From contig NC_067198.1 in assembly GCF_000699445.3 (NCBI RefSeq), positions 2,113,301 through 2,177,300 on the forward strand: DNA of 64,000 nt, given 5' to 3'. The DNA is from Schistosoma haematobium. Lineage: Eukaryota; Platyhelminthes; Trematoda; Strigeidida; Schistosomatidae. A program made the translations under genes and the position numbers. The stretch's first letter is position 1. Each line of letters starts with the position of its first letter. The notes below the pieces were generated by a model, which saw only the letters and a program-made list of their open reading frames with translations, did no database searches and had not been told where the DNA came from. Positions 26,840-36,351 of this stretch are shown in pieces.

Positions 26840-29800
26840 ATCAAACTATCTCTCTCTCTCTCTTCTTTCAACTGTCTTTCTCTTAATCAGATAAACAAAA
26901 GCCTAATCATTACTGTAATTCATTAAAGTACACTACAGTTTCTTCAACATCTTCGTTTATTATTAATATGATAATGATTGTTATTGTTATTGCATTATTT
27001 GTTGTTTATGGTAATTGTGTGAAAAATAATGATCAAGAGTTTGTTTATTTATTTATTTATTTGTATGTTAGTATTATCTTCAGCGTTTCAGTATTTCGTT
27101 TATCTTAACTATAATGGGATTGTTTCTAAGAGGGTGGAGAAGATTTGTATATATACATGTCTTTGCCTAACAATAAGTGTATATATTGATAAGATGCACC
27201 ATTGTAAAACCTTTGAAGTCTTTCATACTTAGTCATATTTAATTGAATCCATGATGTAATATAAGCAAACTTACCGTAACTTAAGGGATATGAAGGTGGG
27301 GGGAGGGAGGCAGGGAGGGAGGGAGGAGGTAAATGATTACTAAAGGTAAAACTAAGCTAACTATTTTTGTTTTCTAAATGTAAACGTCTATACAAATGGT
27401 ATAGTTACAATGCTGTTTCACACTTTCTTTCTTTCTTTCTTTTTGAATATTTTTATTCTTAAATGTTGATCTCTAATCAATGAAATAATAAAGGAAATTA
27501 TCTTATGTTGATAGGGGTAGCAACAATAGTATACCAGCTATAATAATCATAATAATAGTGATAATAGTAATGGTAATTATGTGTGTATATTATGTAACTA
27601 ACATACAATTTTATTGAAATCATAAACCAACCTTTTTTCTATCATATCCATCTATGTAATCAACTGAAAAATGGTATACCATCTATTTGTTTATTTAAAA
27701 AGAATAAGATCAAATGTTCCGCTTCGTTTTTTTTTTGTGTGTTATTGTTGAAAATTCAGTACATCGGTAGTATTTTGAACAAAGGCCATGGGTGTGTATG
27801 TGTGTAACTGAGTGTGTGTGTGTGTGCATGAGTGTGTGTGTGCATGGGTGTGTGTGTGTGTAAATGTAAATGGATTAGTATTTGTATATGTAACTCTTAT
27901 AGGATGAGTTGTTAGTGCATGAATATGTATCAATCTGGGACATGTATAGAGAAAAAACAAATAGGAATAGCAGGTTTTACAATGTAGTATACTTGACTAT
28001 AATAATGTTAATTTGACCATTATATTGAAAAAAGATCATTATTGTATGTACCTCTTATCCTCCACCCACCCACCCCGATTATGTATATGTATTTTATTAT
28101 TATTATTATTATATCTAATCGGTTCATTTAGTTCAATTGAATGTAAACATTAGCACTCAATGATATATTCATCTTTAGTTATATATACTTAGATACAATT
28201 ACCATTATACATGTATACATACATGATATAGATAAATGAAGGATTATTTATATGCTCAAGTTTAATAGATTGTACAGAGTATTCTCTATCAAAACCCACT
28301 TTAAAGCATGACTCAGTTTGTCTTTCAAAGATTCTGAAGCATTTCAAATTATAGAGAAATAAGTAACCATCAGTATAGGTCCTGGGTTTGAATCCTGTGA
28401 ACGGGATCATGGATGCATATTGCTGAGGAGTCCTACACAATAGGACATCACATCCATCTAGTGTTTCCAGGGTTTTCAATGGAGGTGTAATATCATCAAT
28501 CGGTTCATGATCTCAATCAAATAAGCAATCCAATGATTTAAGCTTAAATTCTCTGTATTAAAGAGATATGTCAAATCTCCCATTATAACATAGTTTTAAC
28601 ATCCTTCCTATTTATTCTCATTAATCATCAGTTATTACTATTGTTCAATCATACATTAGAGAATAGAAGAGAAAATAAGTGCCAACATCTCAGAGTCTAC
28701 TCCAAAGAAGCTCAGACTAAAATGACAGGAGTGCAATTGCATACCATGACCACTTGAAAGTGGTCATTTATTTCATGTTTTAAGGATCATAGAATTTTTT
28801 TGATCAAAATGTTAGACCACCATTGAATACCTGGAAGCACTGGAAGGCCATTTCGTCCTATTGTGGGACTCCTCACCAGTGTACACCTACGATCCCACTC
28901 GTGAGATTTGAACTCAGGACCTTCGGTTGTGGAGTTTGTTGAATGTCATTGAAATCATGAACTGGTCAAAGGTAGGCCAACAATGAAAACCTTGAACCAC
29001 TGGACGGACGTTTTGTCTCATTATAAAACTCAGCTCAACAGTAATTAGCTTCGAGAGGAATTTTAGCGAGAAACCGTGATCAGTGGAGTTCAACTGTGTT
29101 GAGCGTAAAGTAGCTACCCACACACCCATCCACGACAATAAAAAGTGATTAATCAATATCTTGGATTGAGTAAAGCTAACCATTAACATTGTTGGATTCT
29201 AGATTCAATTCCTTTTTATGTAGTCTTCGATGAAGCCTACTGAGGACAAAACGGCCGTCCAATGCTTTCAGGTTTTTAATGGCGGCCTAACCTAGATCGG
29301 TTCATTTCTGAATAATTGTGTTTCTATCCACTTAGTTTTCATTCTAGAATATTCATCTATTCAACCTATAAATATGGACACGGTTTAACATATTAGTATC
29401 TCTTATAGTTATTTCACGCTTGTTACTTGTTTAGGTTGTAAGTAACTGATAAGAAACTGCGATATAAAACGAAGTTTTGCTATTCCACTACGTCCAATCT
29501 TCGTATTTCAGAACTTCTTAGTAAAATCTGAGAACCAATACTTCGTTTGAAAAATGCTAATCCATAATTCCTTCCCTTCCAAACTAGTCATTTTCTGTTG
29601 TCGTTCACTTTTCTTTGATCTTCTTAAGTTTCTGCCTCCAGGCATTTCATTTTCATTTGATGATACATGCTACTTATATCTATCGATATCAGTAGTACAC
29701 ACCACACTATCAATAATAATTATGAATTATGGAGTAGTTATCAGCTCAAATTCTTGTGTAGACTTTTTATAGGAATTTCCAGTCAGATAATCATGTTGTT

Positions 29801-32800
29801 TCTCTAGTCACAAACAAATAGATTGTCAATATCGAAAATTATGAGTTAAATAACTGGAGACAATCTGAAATGTGTACACTTATTGATCATTCCCACCAAT
29901 ACAGATCTATAATCATAAGTGATTCACACTTTTGTTTAGAGATTCTAACATGAATCATAAAACACACCATTAACTGATCTTTTCCTAGTCTTAAAGGGAT
30001 TATAAATTATGAGTAAATAGTAAATGCCCTTTACCGGTAAGTACCAACTAAAAACAACAAATCATAAAATGGATTATTATTTGATTGGTTGAGATCATGA
30101 ACCGATTGATGTTAGACCACCTTTGGAAACTTGGACGAACGTTTCATCCTGTTGTGGGACTCCTCAGCAGTGCGCATCCATGATCTCGCTCTCGGGATTC
30201 GAACCCGGGGTTTTCAGTCTCGCGCAATTTCGTGGATTGGTTGAGATTAGACATTAACACCATTGGAGTCCGGCCGGCCCAGTGGTCTAGAGGTCAAGCA
30301 TTCGCACGCGAGACCGAAAGTCCTGGGTTCGAATTCTGAGGGAGTCCCACACAATAGGACGAAACATCCGCCCAGTACTTCCAGGTTTTCAATGAAGGTG
30401 TAATATCATCAATCGATTCATGATCTCAATCAAAAACTTAATCATCTTCATAACCCTATACTGACTTCTATTTGATTACCGCTTTATGTATAATAGCATC
30501 ATGTTTCCTCCCTCTTGATGACTTGATTCCACTTAGATGAATTGTTTAATGAATAATGATAAATACATAGTACAAAACAAGAATTACTCTTGATAAAGAT
30601 ACAGTTCTGGTTTTTTTCTTTTCCATACATTCAATCACAGAATAGTCGTATGAATCTTGTTTAAACATTCTAACTATGAAATATGATAGATTGTATTATG
30701 CCATTCATCATCAATAGATTCCAGTACCAATGAAAGTAATAGATAGATAAGACAATATTTTAACGTAAACAATCTTCAACTAATATCGATTAGTAGTATA
30801 GTGTTAATGACAAAACTGATGTCACAAAGAACAGTATCATTCTCTTCTTTTTTGTCATATTTTATATTCTATTGTATACATAAAAGAATTCAGGTAGATG
30901 GTTATTAGTATATGGTTTGTGGAGATTATTAATTTCTTTTAATTGAGATCATGAACCGACTGATGTGAGACCACCTTTGGAAACCTGGAAGCACTGGACG
31001 ACCGTTTCATCCTATTGTGGGACTCTTCAGCAGAATGCATCCACGATCCTGCTCGCGGGATTCGAACCCAGGGCCTTCGGCTTCGCGCGCGAACGCCTAA
31101 CCTACTGAACCACTGAACCGGCATGCAATTATTATTATTATTAAAACATATAAACATTGGTACAATGAGGCGCCAAATAAATATGCACCATATAAATCGT
31201 TCGATTTGTATGAGGGCCGGGATACTGCCCGAGTGCCCAAACTGAATCAGGTTGTATTCTTAGGGGAGCAATCCCCAAACCTTTGACGTACAGGTATAAT
31301 TCACAAGATAGTGTACCAACGTCAGGAGATTCAATCTCACTGTAGTCAGTCATCAACGATTGGTTCATATGCCATTTGTTGCTTTAGGATCCTGTATCAC
31401 ATGTGCATCATTGGTTTGGAATCAGGGTTTCCCAACTTCTCTAGATGAATCATCCATATCCACCAACTTGGTTAAATCGCCGAACATTCGCTTTTTGTCC
31501 TCTCAATTTTGTAAACGACACCCTCAACGCGAGAAGGTAGTGAATAGGACTTTCATGTCAGTGATTGTATGTAGGTGGCCAGGTGAGAGCATTTAGAGAG
31601 GGAGAGTGGACTCTTCCCACTGTCGGTCGTACCAAAACATTTGGAGGGGGAGGGGAGAATGAAATTTTAAACCAATCCAAATAGGTTGTTGAAACAATAT
31701 TCTATAGATTATAAAGTAGACTAAGGTATTTCAGCATAGATATGATAAGGAGAGACTTTATTATGTTGGAAATTAAATTCTAAAAAAAATGTATCCAATA
31801 TGAAATCAATATTTGGGTAATGTTTTATTGCCTGTCATTTCATATTGTTTACAGTACAAACATATATTGATTTATTTTTATAACTATGACCAGTTAACTA
31901 CAAAATGAACACTTAAGTAATGTGAATGATTGATTATGTAATGATCATATGGATCTTCCTATTAATGTTTAAGACTACAATTGATCAGTCTCTTATTGGT
32001 ATATATATATATATATAAATCTCGAAGTGAACATCAACTGTGAAATACAGATACATTCAGCTGACGAGTCTCAAATAGGACGAAATGTTACGCTCCCTGG
32101 ATCCCACTACTAGCCACTAGCCACTTTTGCTTAGAATGCTTTACTTTGTACTCTTAATGTTCCGCAGTAGTAGTAGCAATAATAATAATAATAACGATAT
32201 GAAGAACCTTACATTAAGTGAACACGAAAATTCATAAAACATATATTACCTATGTCTCTCTCTGTGTGTGTGTGTGTGCATGTATGCGTTTATCTCTGTG
32301 TGGTAATTTAGTTTAATGAGAAATAGGTGCATTTTGTGATATATTTTTGTTGTTGTTGTTTCTTCACCGATTAGAATGAGATTCTGTTTCTATCTGTCTT
32401 TATTGTTCTCCTTCTCTCTCTCTCTCTCTTTCTCTCACACAGACGCAGAGACACACACACACACTTTCTCGCTCCGTTTTTGTCTTTTGTTTCAAAATTT
32501 AACAAACCGATTAGAACTGACACTTAAACAACTTTTGTTTCTTCAATTTTTTTTCTTGCTGTTATTCTCTTTTTTCTCCTCCTCCTCCTCCTCCTCCTCC
32601 ACCCCTTGTTCTTCTTCGTTCTCGTTTGCCTTCAGTCTGTATTATTCTCCTTTTTTGTTATATATATTTTCCAATGCTATTTCGACATTGAAATGATGTG
32701 AAGTAAAGGGTTTACTAAAAATACCATATAATACAAGTTAATTATTCTGTACATTACATGATAACCAAGTATATATGTATAAATAGTTTTTTTCTCTTAC

Positions 32801-34471
32801 ATATATATATATATATACTACTCATAATCCTAAGCTTATGTTTCTATGGTTAATGGGGTAATATGTAATGATGTATATAAGAGAAAAACAAAAAAAACAG
32901 AGTGAATACAAAGTTATAGATGATTTTGACATCGGCATCTAAAACAACAGTGGTGGCAAGTAATAAACGATTTAATGGTGATGATGATGATGATGATTAC
33001 TATTATTATTATTATTATTATTATTATCATCTCTACATCAATTCCTTTCAACCTTTGTTCACAACAATCATCACAAGTAAAATTTAAACACGTACGCCCA
33101 TCCACCCACCCACCCACATACACACACACACACGGACATATACACAGCAGGGTAACTTAGTCTTGTCATTTCACCACCTATTTACACAATATCATTCAGT
33201 TGTTCAATTCTTTCAGTCTATCTTTTTTCTTTCGTGTTTTTGCTTCTTTTTCTTCTTCTTTTTTTCCTTCTTGTTCTTACAACTTCACTTCTTTTGTTAC
33301 TAAACATTGTCTTGTTTCTTCTCTTCATTGTTAGTTACTGTTGTATGTATATCAGCATAATAATTATGATTTTTGTTGTTGTTGTTGTTGTTGTTAACAG
33401 TAGTATAATGAAAATATATTTAAGTTTCTTTTCTTTTTTGTTTTTTGTTTTAACAAATTTACTTGTTGTTACATTTTCATTTACCTTTTCCTATCTTCTA
33501 TAATCCATTTCAAACTATTAAAATATTATCGTTGATTAACACATTGAAAAGTTAAATAATAATAATAATAATAATAGTAAACCTTGTTCTTTCAGTTACC
33601 CTTTTCTTTTAGTTACTATGTCTATCACACTTGGTGCGTGCGTGTGTGTGCTTGTGTGTGCGTGTACATAGATGTGTGTACGCACACTTGTGTGTATGTT
33701 CTTCGTCTACTTTTTGGTTTTACTTTACTCTTCATAGTAATGATATGCTTTGTGTTGAGAGACTGAGAGTGTGTGTGGTGTGTGTGAGAGAGAGAGAGGG
33801 TGTGTGTGTGTATGTGTACATTGGTGAATAGTTTAAGTTTTTTACTAACAACAAACGCCAAACATGATGTTGTAAAATATTATAGATTACAACCTATCAA
33901 TGTTAGAAAATATACAACAACAATGGAAAGAATTATTTTATGCAAATATTGATATCATTAATAACAATGGTGTTAATGCCACCAAGAGATTACAACATAA
34001 ATTGTCAAAATAATAATAGTAATCATCATAATAATGATTGAAACAAAATAACAGATTATCATCATTACAACGGTGTAGTTTGTATTTCTCCCAGTTCTTG
34101 CAATGAATACATATTTGTACATGGATGTACGTATGTGTGTGTGTGTGTGAGTGTGTGTGAGGGTGTCTGTAAACATGTAATGTTCATATGTTATATGTAC
34201 AATGATAGACTATTATCTGTTTCTAGGGTTACATTTCATTGAAGTTAAACTGAAGATGAAACATGAAAAGAGGAAACAAAAGACTTTAATTACTGTTACT
34301 ATTCATAATAATCTATGGGCAATTTCATACGAACTGTACATGTAAATGAAACTATGAAAAAAAACAAAACAACTAACATATAAACCTTTGAAACATTGAG
34401 ATGAAGAAAAAGAGCTATTGAATGAATGGAATCCCTAATAATCAGTAGTGTAAAGTTCTCTTTTTTTGTTC

Positions 34472-34502
<31 letters not shown>

Positions 34503-36351
34503 GTGGTTAAAATGTCCTAGAAGATACCCTCTTCTTTATGTTTACAATCGATAAGCCCTTAGATATAACATGCTAATCGATGAGCACATAGATAGTAATA
34601 AGCAAATACATTCTGAGTACAAAATTGTAGATTGATTTAATAAAATATGAATACTATACGTTTCATACTTCATTTGGAATAATGTTCATCAATTGTCTGA
34701 GAATCGATTGTTCCTCCATTTCCACAGTAATCATTCTCTATTCCTATTCTCTTGTATTCGATCTTCTTAACCATCTGCTGATAGGCATTTCATTTCTGAT
34801 TGGTGTTATATACTACTTATATCTGTCGATATGAGTAGCATATAACACAGTCGTATCTGTTAACCACTATCTGAACACATGAAATGGTATAAACACTAAT
34901 GAGCTTTCCTTTCAGAAAATAATTTGATATACTAACTTAAGTACCACGAAAAAGAAAGTAAGAATGATTATTGTTATTTCATTAAAGACGTTTATAAAAT
35001 GTTCATTATTTGACATAAACATGTACTGTCAGTGACTACGTTAAGCCCATATACCTTATCCCAGCTACTGGCTATATTAATTAATCTATTCTTCTTGAGT
35101 CACATTTTCACCTTGTTAATTATTTGATTGCCAATCTTGACTGTTTTTAAGTGAGCGTAAGTTGTTTGCCCTTCTTATCCCATTCATCACATATCTACAA
35201 CTTATTACTTGCTTACTTACTTACACCTGTTACTCCCAGTGGAGAATAGGCCACCGACCAGCATTCCCCAACTCACTCATACTTTACTGAGCCTTCCCTC
35301 GTAGTTCTATCAACTTATTGTTCATTCTTCTCATATCTGTCTCCATTTCTCGGCGTAATTTGTTCTTCGAGATAGTAGAGAAGATTTGTAGCTCAGATGG
35401 TTGGTTTTGATGGAGTTTTATTCTCTGAGCTGGATGGTTTGATCGTGAAGCTTTTATCGATGAGAAAAACTTCATCAACGTAATGGTTTTCCTCTTCTCT
35501 TTTACTCTTGAGAATTCCAATTGAGAGCTTACCTTGTGACACAGCAAGGTGCTTTCCTCAATATGTGTCCTATCCACTTTAAACGCTTCTTCCTGATTTC
35601 TTCCTCCACTGGAATCTGGTTTGTTCTCTGTCACAGTAGGTTGTTACTGATAGTGTCTGGTCAACGGATTCGAGGATAAATGACATATATGTTTTTAATA
35701 ACATCCATGTGATCTTAATGGAGTCAGATTAAGACCCCATAAAATAAACACACCATTTTTTTCATCATATGAATTTAAACTACTTATTTAACGATTATTT
35801 AGTAGTATTATATCAACTTCAACAAACTAAACCCAATAAAAACTGTTTCAACATTATTAAACATATTTATATATTCTTTTTCAATTATAGATAATACACT
35901 ATCATCTATACCACAATTAAGTCCATCATTAAGTCCAATGAATGAATATGATAGAGAGTTATTATCTTCTAATAAAAATGATAATATCATTCAAACTATA
36001 CCAATGATCTATTCAGAACAATCTATCATGACGAAAAATGAACAAATTAAAGAAGAAGAAGAAGAAGAGAAAGAAAAAGAAGAAAAAGAAAAAGAAAAAC
36101 AACAACAAAAGATTAAAAAAGAAAATGATTCAATACAAACCAAACAAATATTCAATAATAAAACGGATTATGTGCTCATAACAGAAAATAAAGAAGAAAA
36201 AGAAAGCGAAAAAGAAAATAAAGAAAAAGAAAAACAAGAAGAAGAAGAAGAAATCGATATAGAAGAAGAATCAATCAAAACGTGTATAATTGAATTGGAC
36301 ACTGATAAAGATGATAATCATATGTGCCTTAATAATACATCAAATTCATGA
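5892..36351 (+). CDS. SoxD-family HMG-box transcription factor (SOX5/6/13-like), six exons
   Basis: Gene-level entry for exons 5892-6425, 8515-8967, 13182-14900, 18300-18431, 24664-24964 and 35891-36351. The first four junctions are phase 0 and the last is phase 1. Every intron has GT..AG ends, and the joined frame stays open for about 1199 codons to the TGA at 36349-36351. The product should be a nuclear DNA-bending regulator binding the minor groove at Sox sites. The diagnostic part is an HMG box at about residues 925-1003, starting [20 protein letters not shown] and continuing [17 protein letters not shown] and [12 protein letters not shown]. It is followed by the SoxD-specific [19 protein letters not shown] extension. 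SoxD proteins usually carry an N-terminal leucine zipper and Q-box; here only a weak Gln-rich helix (near residues 380-400) resembles it. The remainder is low-complexity Asn, Ser, Thr, His and Ala runs. Upstream 5' exons cannot be excluded. A possible polyadenylation hexamer lies at 36969. Confidence 0.9.
6466..6885. repeat. Family A repeat, snap-back composite
   Basis: Two arms of about 110 bases (about 6530-6640 minus, 6700-6815 plus) are near reverse complements, each with hammerhead sequence. The plus arm keeps CTGATGA but has lost the conserved stem II/GAAA region. It lies in SoxD intron 1. Confidence 0.65.
6886..7165 (-). repeat. Family A repeat
   Basis: Minus-strand copy: tail, decayed hammerhead near 7040-7085, then the tRNA-like B-box near 7125-7135. 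Confidence 0.65.
7780..7985. repeat. Family G repeat
   Basis: Shares CTCGATCTTCTTAACCTTCTG and an imperfect ACTACTTAT...ATAAGTAG palindrome with copies at 25075, 29500, 34660 and 37735. Confidence 0.6.
8515..8967 (+). CDS. SoxD exon 2
   Basis: It follows a TTTGTAG acceptor (a second AG three bases on would drop one Gln) and ends at AAAAG/GTAGGT. The 151 codons are phase 0 at both ends. The protein is Ser- and Asn-rich with a long Ser run near its start. The C-terminal third ([20 protein letters not shown]) is the only part that looks structured. Confidence 0.75.
9095..9305 (-). repeat. Family B repeat
   Basis: Minus-strand tail, hammerhead (about 9145-9185), tRNA-like head and leader. The core near 9170-9180 is partly degraded. 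Confidence 0.65.
9375..9485 (+). repeat. Family B repeat with ribozyme core deleted
   Basis: The B-box region is joined directly to the sequence after the cleavage site and the tail, removing the catalytic core. Confidence 0.55.
9495..9850 (+). repeat. Family B repeat, full length
   Basis: Leader with the ACAATGGAAGATGGTCGCGC segment, tRNA-like head at about 9625-9695, hammerhead 9709-9754 and tail to about 9850, in sense orientation inside SoxD intron 2. Confidence 0.75.
9709..9754 (+). ncRNA. Hammerhead ribozyme (family B)
   Basis: GCACTG/CAGTGC stem I, CTGACGA core, GAAA and GTC are intact; stem II has one mismatch (GTCCC against GGTAC). Confidence 0.7.
10031..11944 (-). pseudogene. RTE LINE ORF, reverse transcriptase part, interrupted
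   Basis: 637 codons in frame with the endonuclease part. RT motifs in order: [62 protein letters not shown], the catalytic [12 protein letters not shown] and the thumb-like [13 protein letters not shown]. The C-terminus stops early after GRPKNTLR because of a frameshift near 10035; sibling copies in the window continue for about 35 more residues. The copy is therefore almost intact but probably inactive. Confidence 0.85.
11972..12880 (-). CDS. RTE LINE ORF, apurinic endonuclease part
   Basis: 302 codons up to a TAG. The APE-type endonuclease motifs are present: [12 protein letters not shown] (metal/Asn site), GISETHW (catalytic Glu), MGDLNAKVG (Asp-x-Asn) and SDHHLVVA (SDH end). It nicks target DNA to start target-primed reverse transcription. 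The downstream frame at 11944 is in the same phase, so the TAG at 11972-11974 is a single nonsense change inside one ORF. Confidence 0.85.
   Translation of the reverse strand: MPLLTTRATIFIGTWNVRTMWETGKTSQIAMEMRRYNLAVLGISETHWTQAGQKRLATGEMLLYSGHEEDNAPHTQRVALMLSKVARNALVGWESHGSRIIKASFKTKKEGILMSITQCYAPTNDSNDEIKDQFYERLQSIIEKCPRKDLTILMGDLNAKVGIDNTGYEDIMGRRGLGERNENGERFANLCAFNKLIIGSTIFLHKRIHKATRISPDHTAENQIDHICISKMFRKTMEDVRTRRGADIDSDHHLVVANLKLKLKRNWTSGQTAIQRFNTAFLRDTDRLNEFKIALNNRFQAL
13182..14900 (+). CDS. SoxD exon 3, giant low-complexity exon
   Basis: Acceptor TATACTATAG/ATG and donor ATCAA/GTAGGT give 573 codons in phase 0. It begins with a helical Gln-rich segment ([19 protein letters not shown], near exon residues 54-72) that may be the remnant of the SoxD coiled-coil/Q-box. 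Homopolymer runs of Asn, His, Ser, Ala and Thr follow. Near the end is a basic stretch ([10 protein letters not shown]) that could act as a nuclear signal. The exon opens with an ATG, so an alternative start here is possible. Confidence 0.75.
14962..15009 (+). ncRNA. Hammerhead ribozyme 1 of the dimer
   Basis: Stem I GCACTG/CAGTGC, core CTGACGA, perfect stem II (GTCCCA/TGGGAC), GAAA, very short stem III, GTT cleavage triplet. Confidence 0.75.
15360..15405 (+). ncRNA. Hammerhead ribozyme 2 of the dimer (consensus-like)
   Basis: Perfect GCACTG/CAGTGC stem I, CTGAGGA core (position 7 may be any base), stem II GTCC/GGAC, GAAA, self-complementary stem III ACGGCCGT and GTC cleavage triplet. This is the best-preserved ribozyme seen in the window. 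Confidence 0.85.
16036..16290 (-). repeat. Possible solo-LTR-like repeat, diverged
   Basis: Shares CCAAGCTATTCTGTAACCC, a CTTTACCCTAAGGTTC block and an AT-rich TATAA-like segment with the copies at 21312 and 58984. Confidence 0.4.
16590..16720 (-). repeat. Family A repeat with ribozyme deleted
   Basis: Minus-strand tail and the segment next to the tRNA head are joined with the hammerhead core missing. Confidence 0.5.
17062..17232. repeat. Family F foldback repeat
   Basis: Inverted arms of about 50 bases (17098-17150 and 17183-17232), starting TTTGATAAAGTTTTG and ending in its near reverse complement, with a short spacer. It abuts the 5' end of an RTE fragment. Confidence 0.65.
17222..18218 (+). 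mobile_element. RTE LINE 3' fragment with (GTAA)n tail
   Basis: A 5'-truncated copy reading [12 protein letters not shown] and [12 protein letters not shown], with stops, through to the 3' end and a run of nine GTAA/GTAAGT units at 18183-18218. It lies in SoxD intron 3 in the sense direction, directly after a foldback repeat. Confidence 0.75.
18300..18431 (+). CDS. SoxD exon 4, first part of HMG box
   Basis: It has 44 codons between a TTTATTTCAG acceptor and a AAA/GTAAGT donor, phase 0. It encodes the start of the HMG box, [20 protein letters not shown]. The RPMNAFM motif is the Sox signature; the [10 protein letters not shown] form is typical of SoxD. The box is cut after ILK, which matches the place where vertebrate SoxD genes are known to carry an HMG-box intron (from memory). 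Confidence 0.9.
18595..18850. repeat. Family C snap-back copy, ribozyme deleted
   Basis: Inverted arms (18601-18635 minus, 18648-18680 plus) meet at CAAGGTTTCCTG with the ribozyme core absent, followed by the plus-strand tail (GTGTCGAGTCACCTA near 18699, ending CAGTGATCAATCAATTG). Confidence 0.6.
19262..19680 (+). repeat. Family D interspersed repeat (about 530 bp)
   Basis: The first of eight copies. Shared landmarks are GGTTGGTGGATATGGAGGAT, CCTGAGG, ACTGCCTTGTGG and a 3' end in AATAAATAAAT. The A-rich 3' end and variable 5' end suggest a non-autonomous retroposon. Confidence 0.7.
19735..19985 (-). repeat. Family B repeat
   Basis: Minus-strand tail, degraded hammerhead near 19795-19845, tRNA-like head with weak B-box, and leader ending in the ATTTCAACCAA segment. 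Confidence 0.65.
20226..20278. repeat. G-rich purine run
   Basis: GGTGAGGTGGGGGG and (GAGGG)n units, with potential for G-quadruplex or triplex structure. Confidence 0.8.
20890..21260 (-). repeat. Family D repeat
   Basis: Minus-strand copy beginning at the TTATTTATTTGAACATATAAA 3' end and truncated before the family 5' part; a (GT)n run sits near 20967. Confidence 0.7.
21312..21645 (-). repeat. Possible solo LTR of another retroelement
   Basis: On the minus strand it begins TTGTTGAGTCGGC, has a promoter-like TATAAATACC near 21450 and ends GAATAGCTTAGGAACC. The promoter position and the element-sized block without coding sequence fit a solo LTR. Confidence 0.5.
21805..21925 (+). repeat. Family B ribozyme and tail fragment
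   Basis: It starts within the hammerhead (CCGAGGA core, so U4 is lost) and runs through the tail to CTCAATCAAAAAC. Head and leader are absent. Confidence 0.6.
22084..22136. repeat. TTC microsatellite
   Basis: A run of TTC units after a poly-G/T stretch in SoxD intron 4; a second TTC/ATC cluster lies at 22785-22880. Confidence 0.9.
23270..24215 (-). mobile_element. RTE LINE 3' fragment
   Basis: A minus-strand copy of the reverse-transcriptase C-terminus ([20 protein letters not shown] and RSNRRK near 23280-23460; [19 protein letters not shown] near 23960) with several frame breaks. It lies in SoxD intron 4. Confidence 0.7.
24390..24500 (-). mobile_element. Short RTE LINE 3' end
   Basis: About 110 bases matching the extreme 3' end of the RTE elements (the segment just before the GTAA tail), minus strand, close to the SoxD exon 5 acceptor. 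Confidence 0.5.
24664..24964 (+). CDS. SoxD exon 5, rest of HMG box and SoxD extension
   Basis: Acceptor TTTTAAACAG; donor ATTTTAG/GTAAGT. It carries 100 codons plus one base (phase 1). It encodes helices 2 and 3 of the HMG box and then [20 protein letters not shown], which is characteristic of SOX5/6/13 and identifies the subgroup. The end of the exon ([14 protein letters not shown]) is less conserved. Confidence 0.9.
25075..25245. repeat. Family G repeat with perfect palindrome
   Basis: Ends in the 22-base perfect palindrome that reads CTACTTATATC and its reverse complement (about 25206-25227). Confidence 0.65.
25355..25720 (+). repeat. Family B repeat, full length, ribozyme degraded
   Basis: Complete leader from ACTGATAATTACC, tRNA-like A-box (TGGTCTAGAGGTTAAG near 25558), then a hammerhead with GGTGAGGA core and damaged stem II, and tail. 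Sense orientation in SoxD intron 5. Confidence 0.7.
26035..26275 (+). repeat. Family B repeat
   Basis: tRNA-like head with a clear A-box (TTGGTTTAGAGGTTAAG near 26090) and B-box (AGTTCGAATCC near 26130), a damaged hammerhead near 26160-26205, and tail. Confidence 0.65.
26355..26760. repeat. Family A repeat, head-to-head composite
   Basis: The minus-strand copy at 26365-26565 has a hammerhead with an almost intact fold, but its core reads CTGACAA (loss of the essential G). It is joined head-to-head to a plus-strand ribozyme remnant and full tail (26565-26760). Same layout as at 3841 and 58240. Confidence 0.7.
26800..26870. repeat. TTTC and CT microsatellites
   Basis: (CTTT)n followed by (CT)n in SoxD intron 5. 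Confidence 0.9.
27785..27862. repeat. TG-rich microsatellite
   Basis: Interrupted (TG)n with ATGGGTG and ATGAGTG variants. Confidence 0.9.
28375..28530 (+). repeat. Family B repeat fragment
   Basis: B-box GGGTTTGAATCC near 28384, hammerhead with CTGAGGA but GGACATCAC in place of the GAAAC region, and tail. Confidence 0.6.
28800..29320. repeat. Family B repeats, rearranged cluster
   Basis: A minus-strand tail, hammerhead and tRNA-like head (28805-28932) are followed by a second minus-strand tail/ribozyme (28955-29035) and plus-strand leader and tail pieces (29040-29310). All ribozyme cores carry changes. Confidence 0.55.
29500..29720. repeat. Family G repeat
   Basis: Same landmarks, with a diverged palindrome near 29670-29695. 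Confidence 0.55.
30080..30485. repeat. Family B repeats, head-to-head
   Basis: Minus-strand unit (30085-30220) with core CTGAGGA, GAAAC and B-box GGGTTCGAATCC. It meets a plus-strand leader, tRNA-like head (B-box near 30328) and deleted hammerhead, with tail to 30485. Confidence 0.65.
30930..31130 (-). repeat. Family B repeat
   Basis: Minus-strand tail, hammerhead near 30985-31040 (CTGAAGA, GAAAC, stem I partly mismatched), and tRNA-like head with B-box GGGTTCGAATCCC near 31058-31070 and A-box near 31095. Confidence 0.7.
31141..31645 (-). repeat. Family D repeat
   Basis: Minus-strand, near full length, including the GTTAAATCGCCGAACATTCG and GGGAGAGTGGACTC landmarks. Confidence 0.75.
31965..32142. 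repeat. Family A repeat with well-kept hammerhead
   Basis: A minus-strand tail arm (31965-32000) and plus-strand ribozyme arm. The hammerhead at 32055-32102 keeps CTGACGA, stem II around the AAAT loop, and GAAA. Confidence 0.7.
32375..34170. repeat. Microsatellite-rich intron segment
   Basis: Dense short arrays: CT/CA (32400-32465), TCC (32576-32600), TTA (33000-33028), CCCA and CA (33098-33135), TTG (33376-33396), TG (33640-33820 and 34130-34165). No coding signal beyond repeat-driven open frames. Confidence 0.8.
34660..34860. repeat. Family G repeat
   Basis: Same landmarks; palindrome CTACTTATATCTGTCGATATG near 34812. Confidence 0.6.
35205..35670 (-). mobile_element. RTE LINE 3' end interrupted by a foldback repeat
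   Basis: Minus-strand RTE C-terminal and 3' sequence with the GTAA-type tail at 35205-35225. The match breaks at about 35365 and resumes at about 35495; the gap is filled by a family F foldback repeat, so the foldback inserted after the LINE. Confidence 0.65.
35365..35492. repeat. Family F foldback repeat nested in an RTE fragment
   Basis: It shares GAGAAGATTTGTAG and CTGAGCTGGATGGTTTG with the other copies and interrupts the LINE 3' end at 35205-35670. Confidence 0.6.
35891..36351 (+). CDS. SoxD exon 6, acidic/charged C-terminus
   Basis: It follows a TTCAATTATAG acceptor; the G from exon 5 plus AT makes GAT, and the frame is open to a TGA at 36349. The tail is about 153 residues. It starts with a Ser/Pro-rich part ([12 protein letters not shown]) followed by two Glu/Lys-rich blocks, likely a disordered or coiled-coil charged tail. 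The same frame, phase and a good acceptor support the assignment, although the tail has no recognisable family homology. Confidence 0.75.
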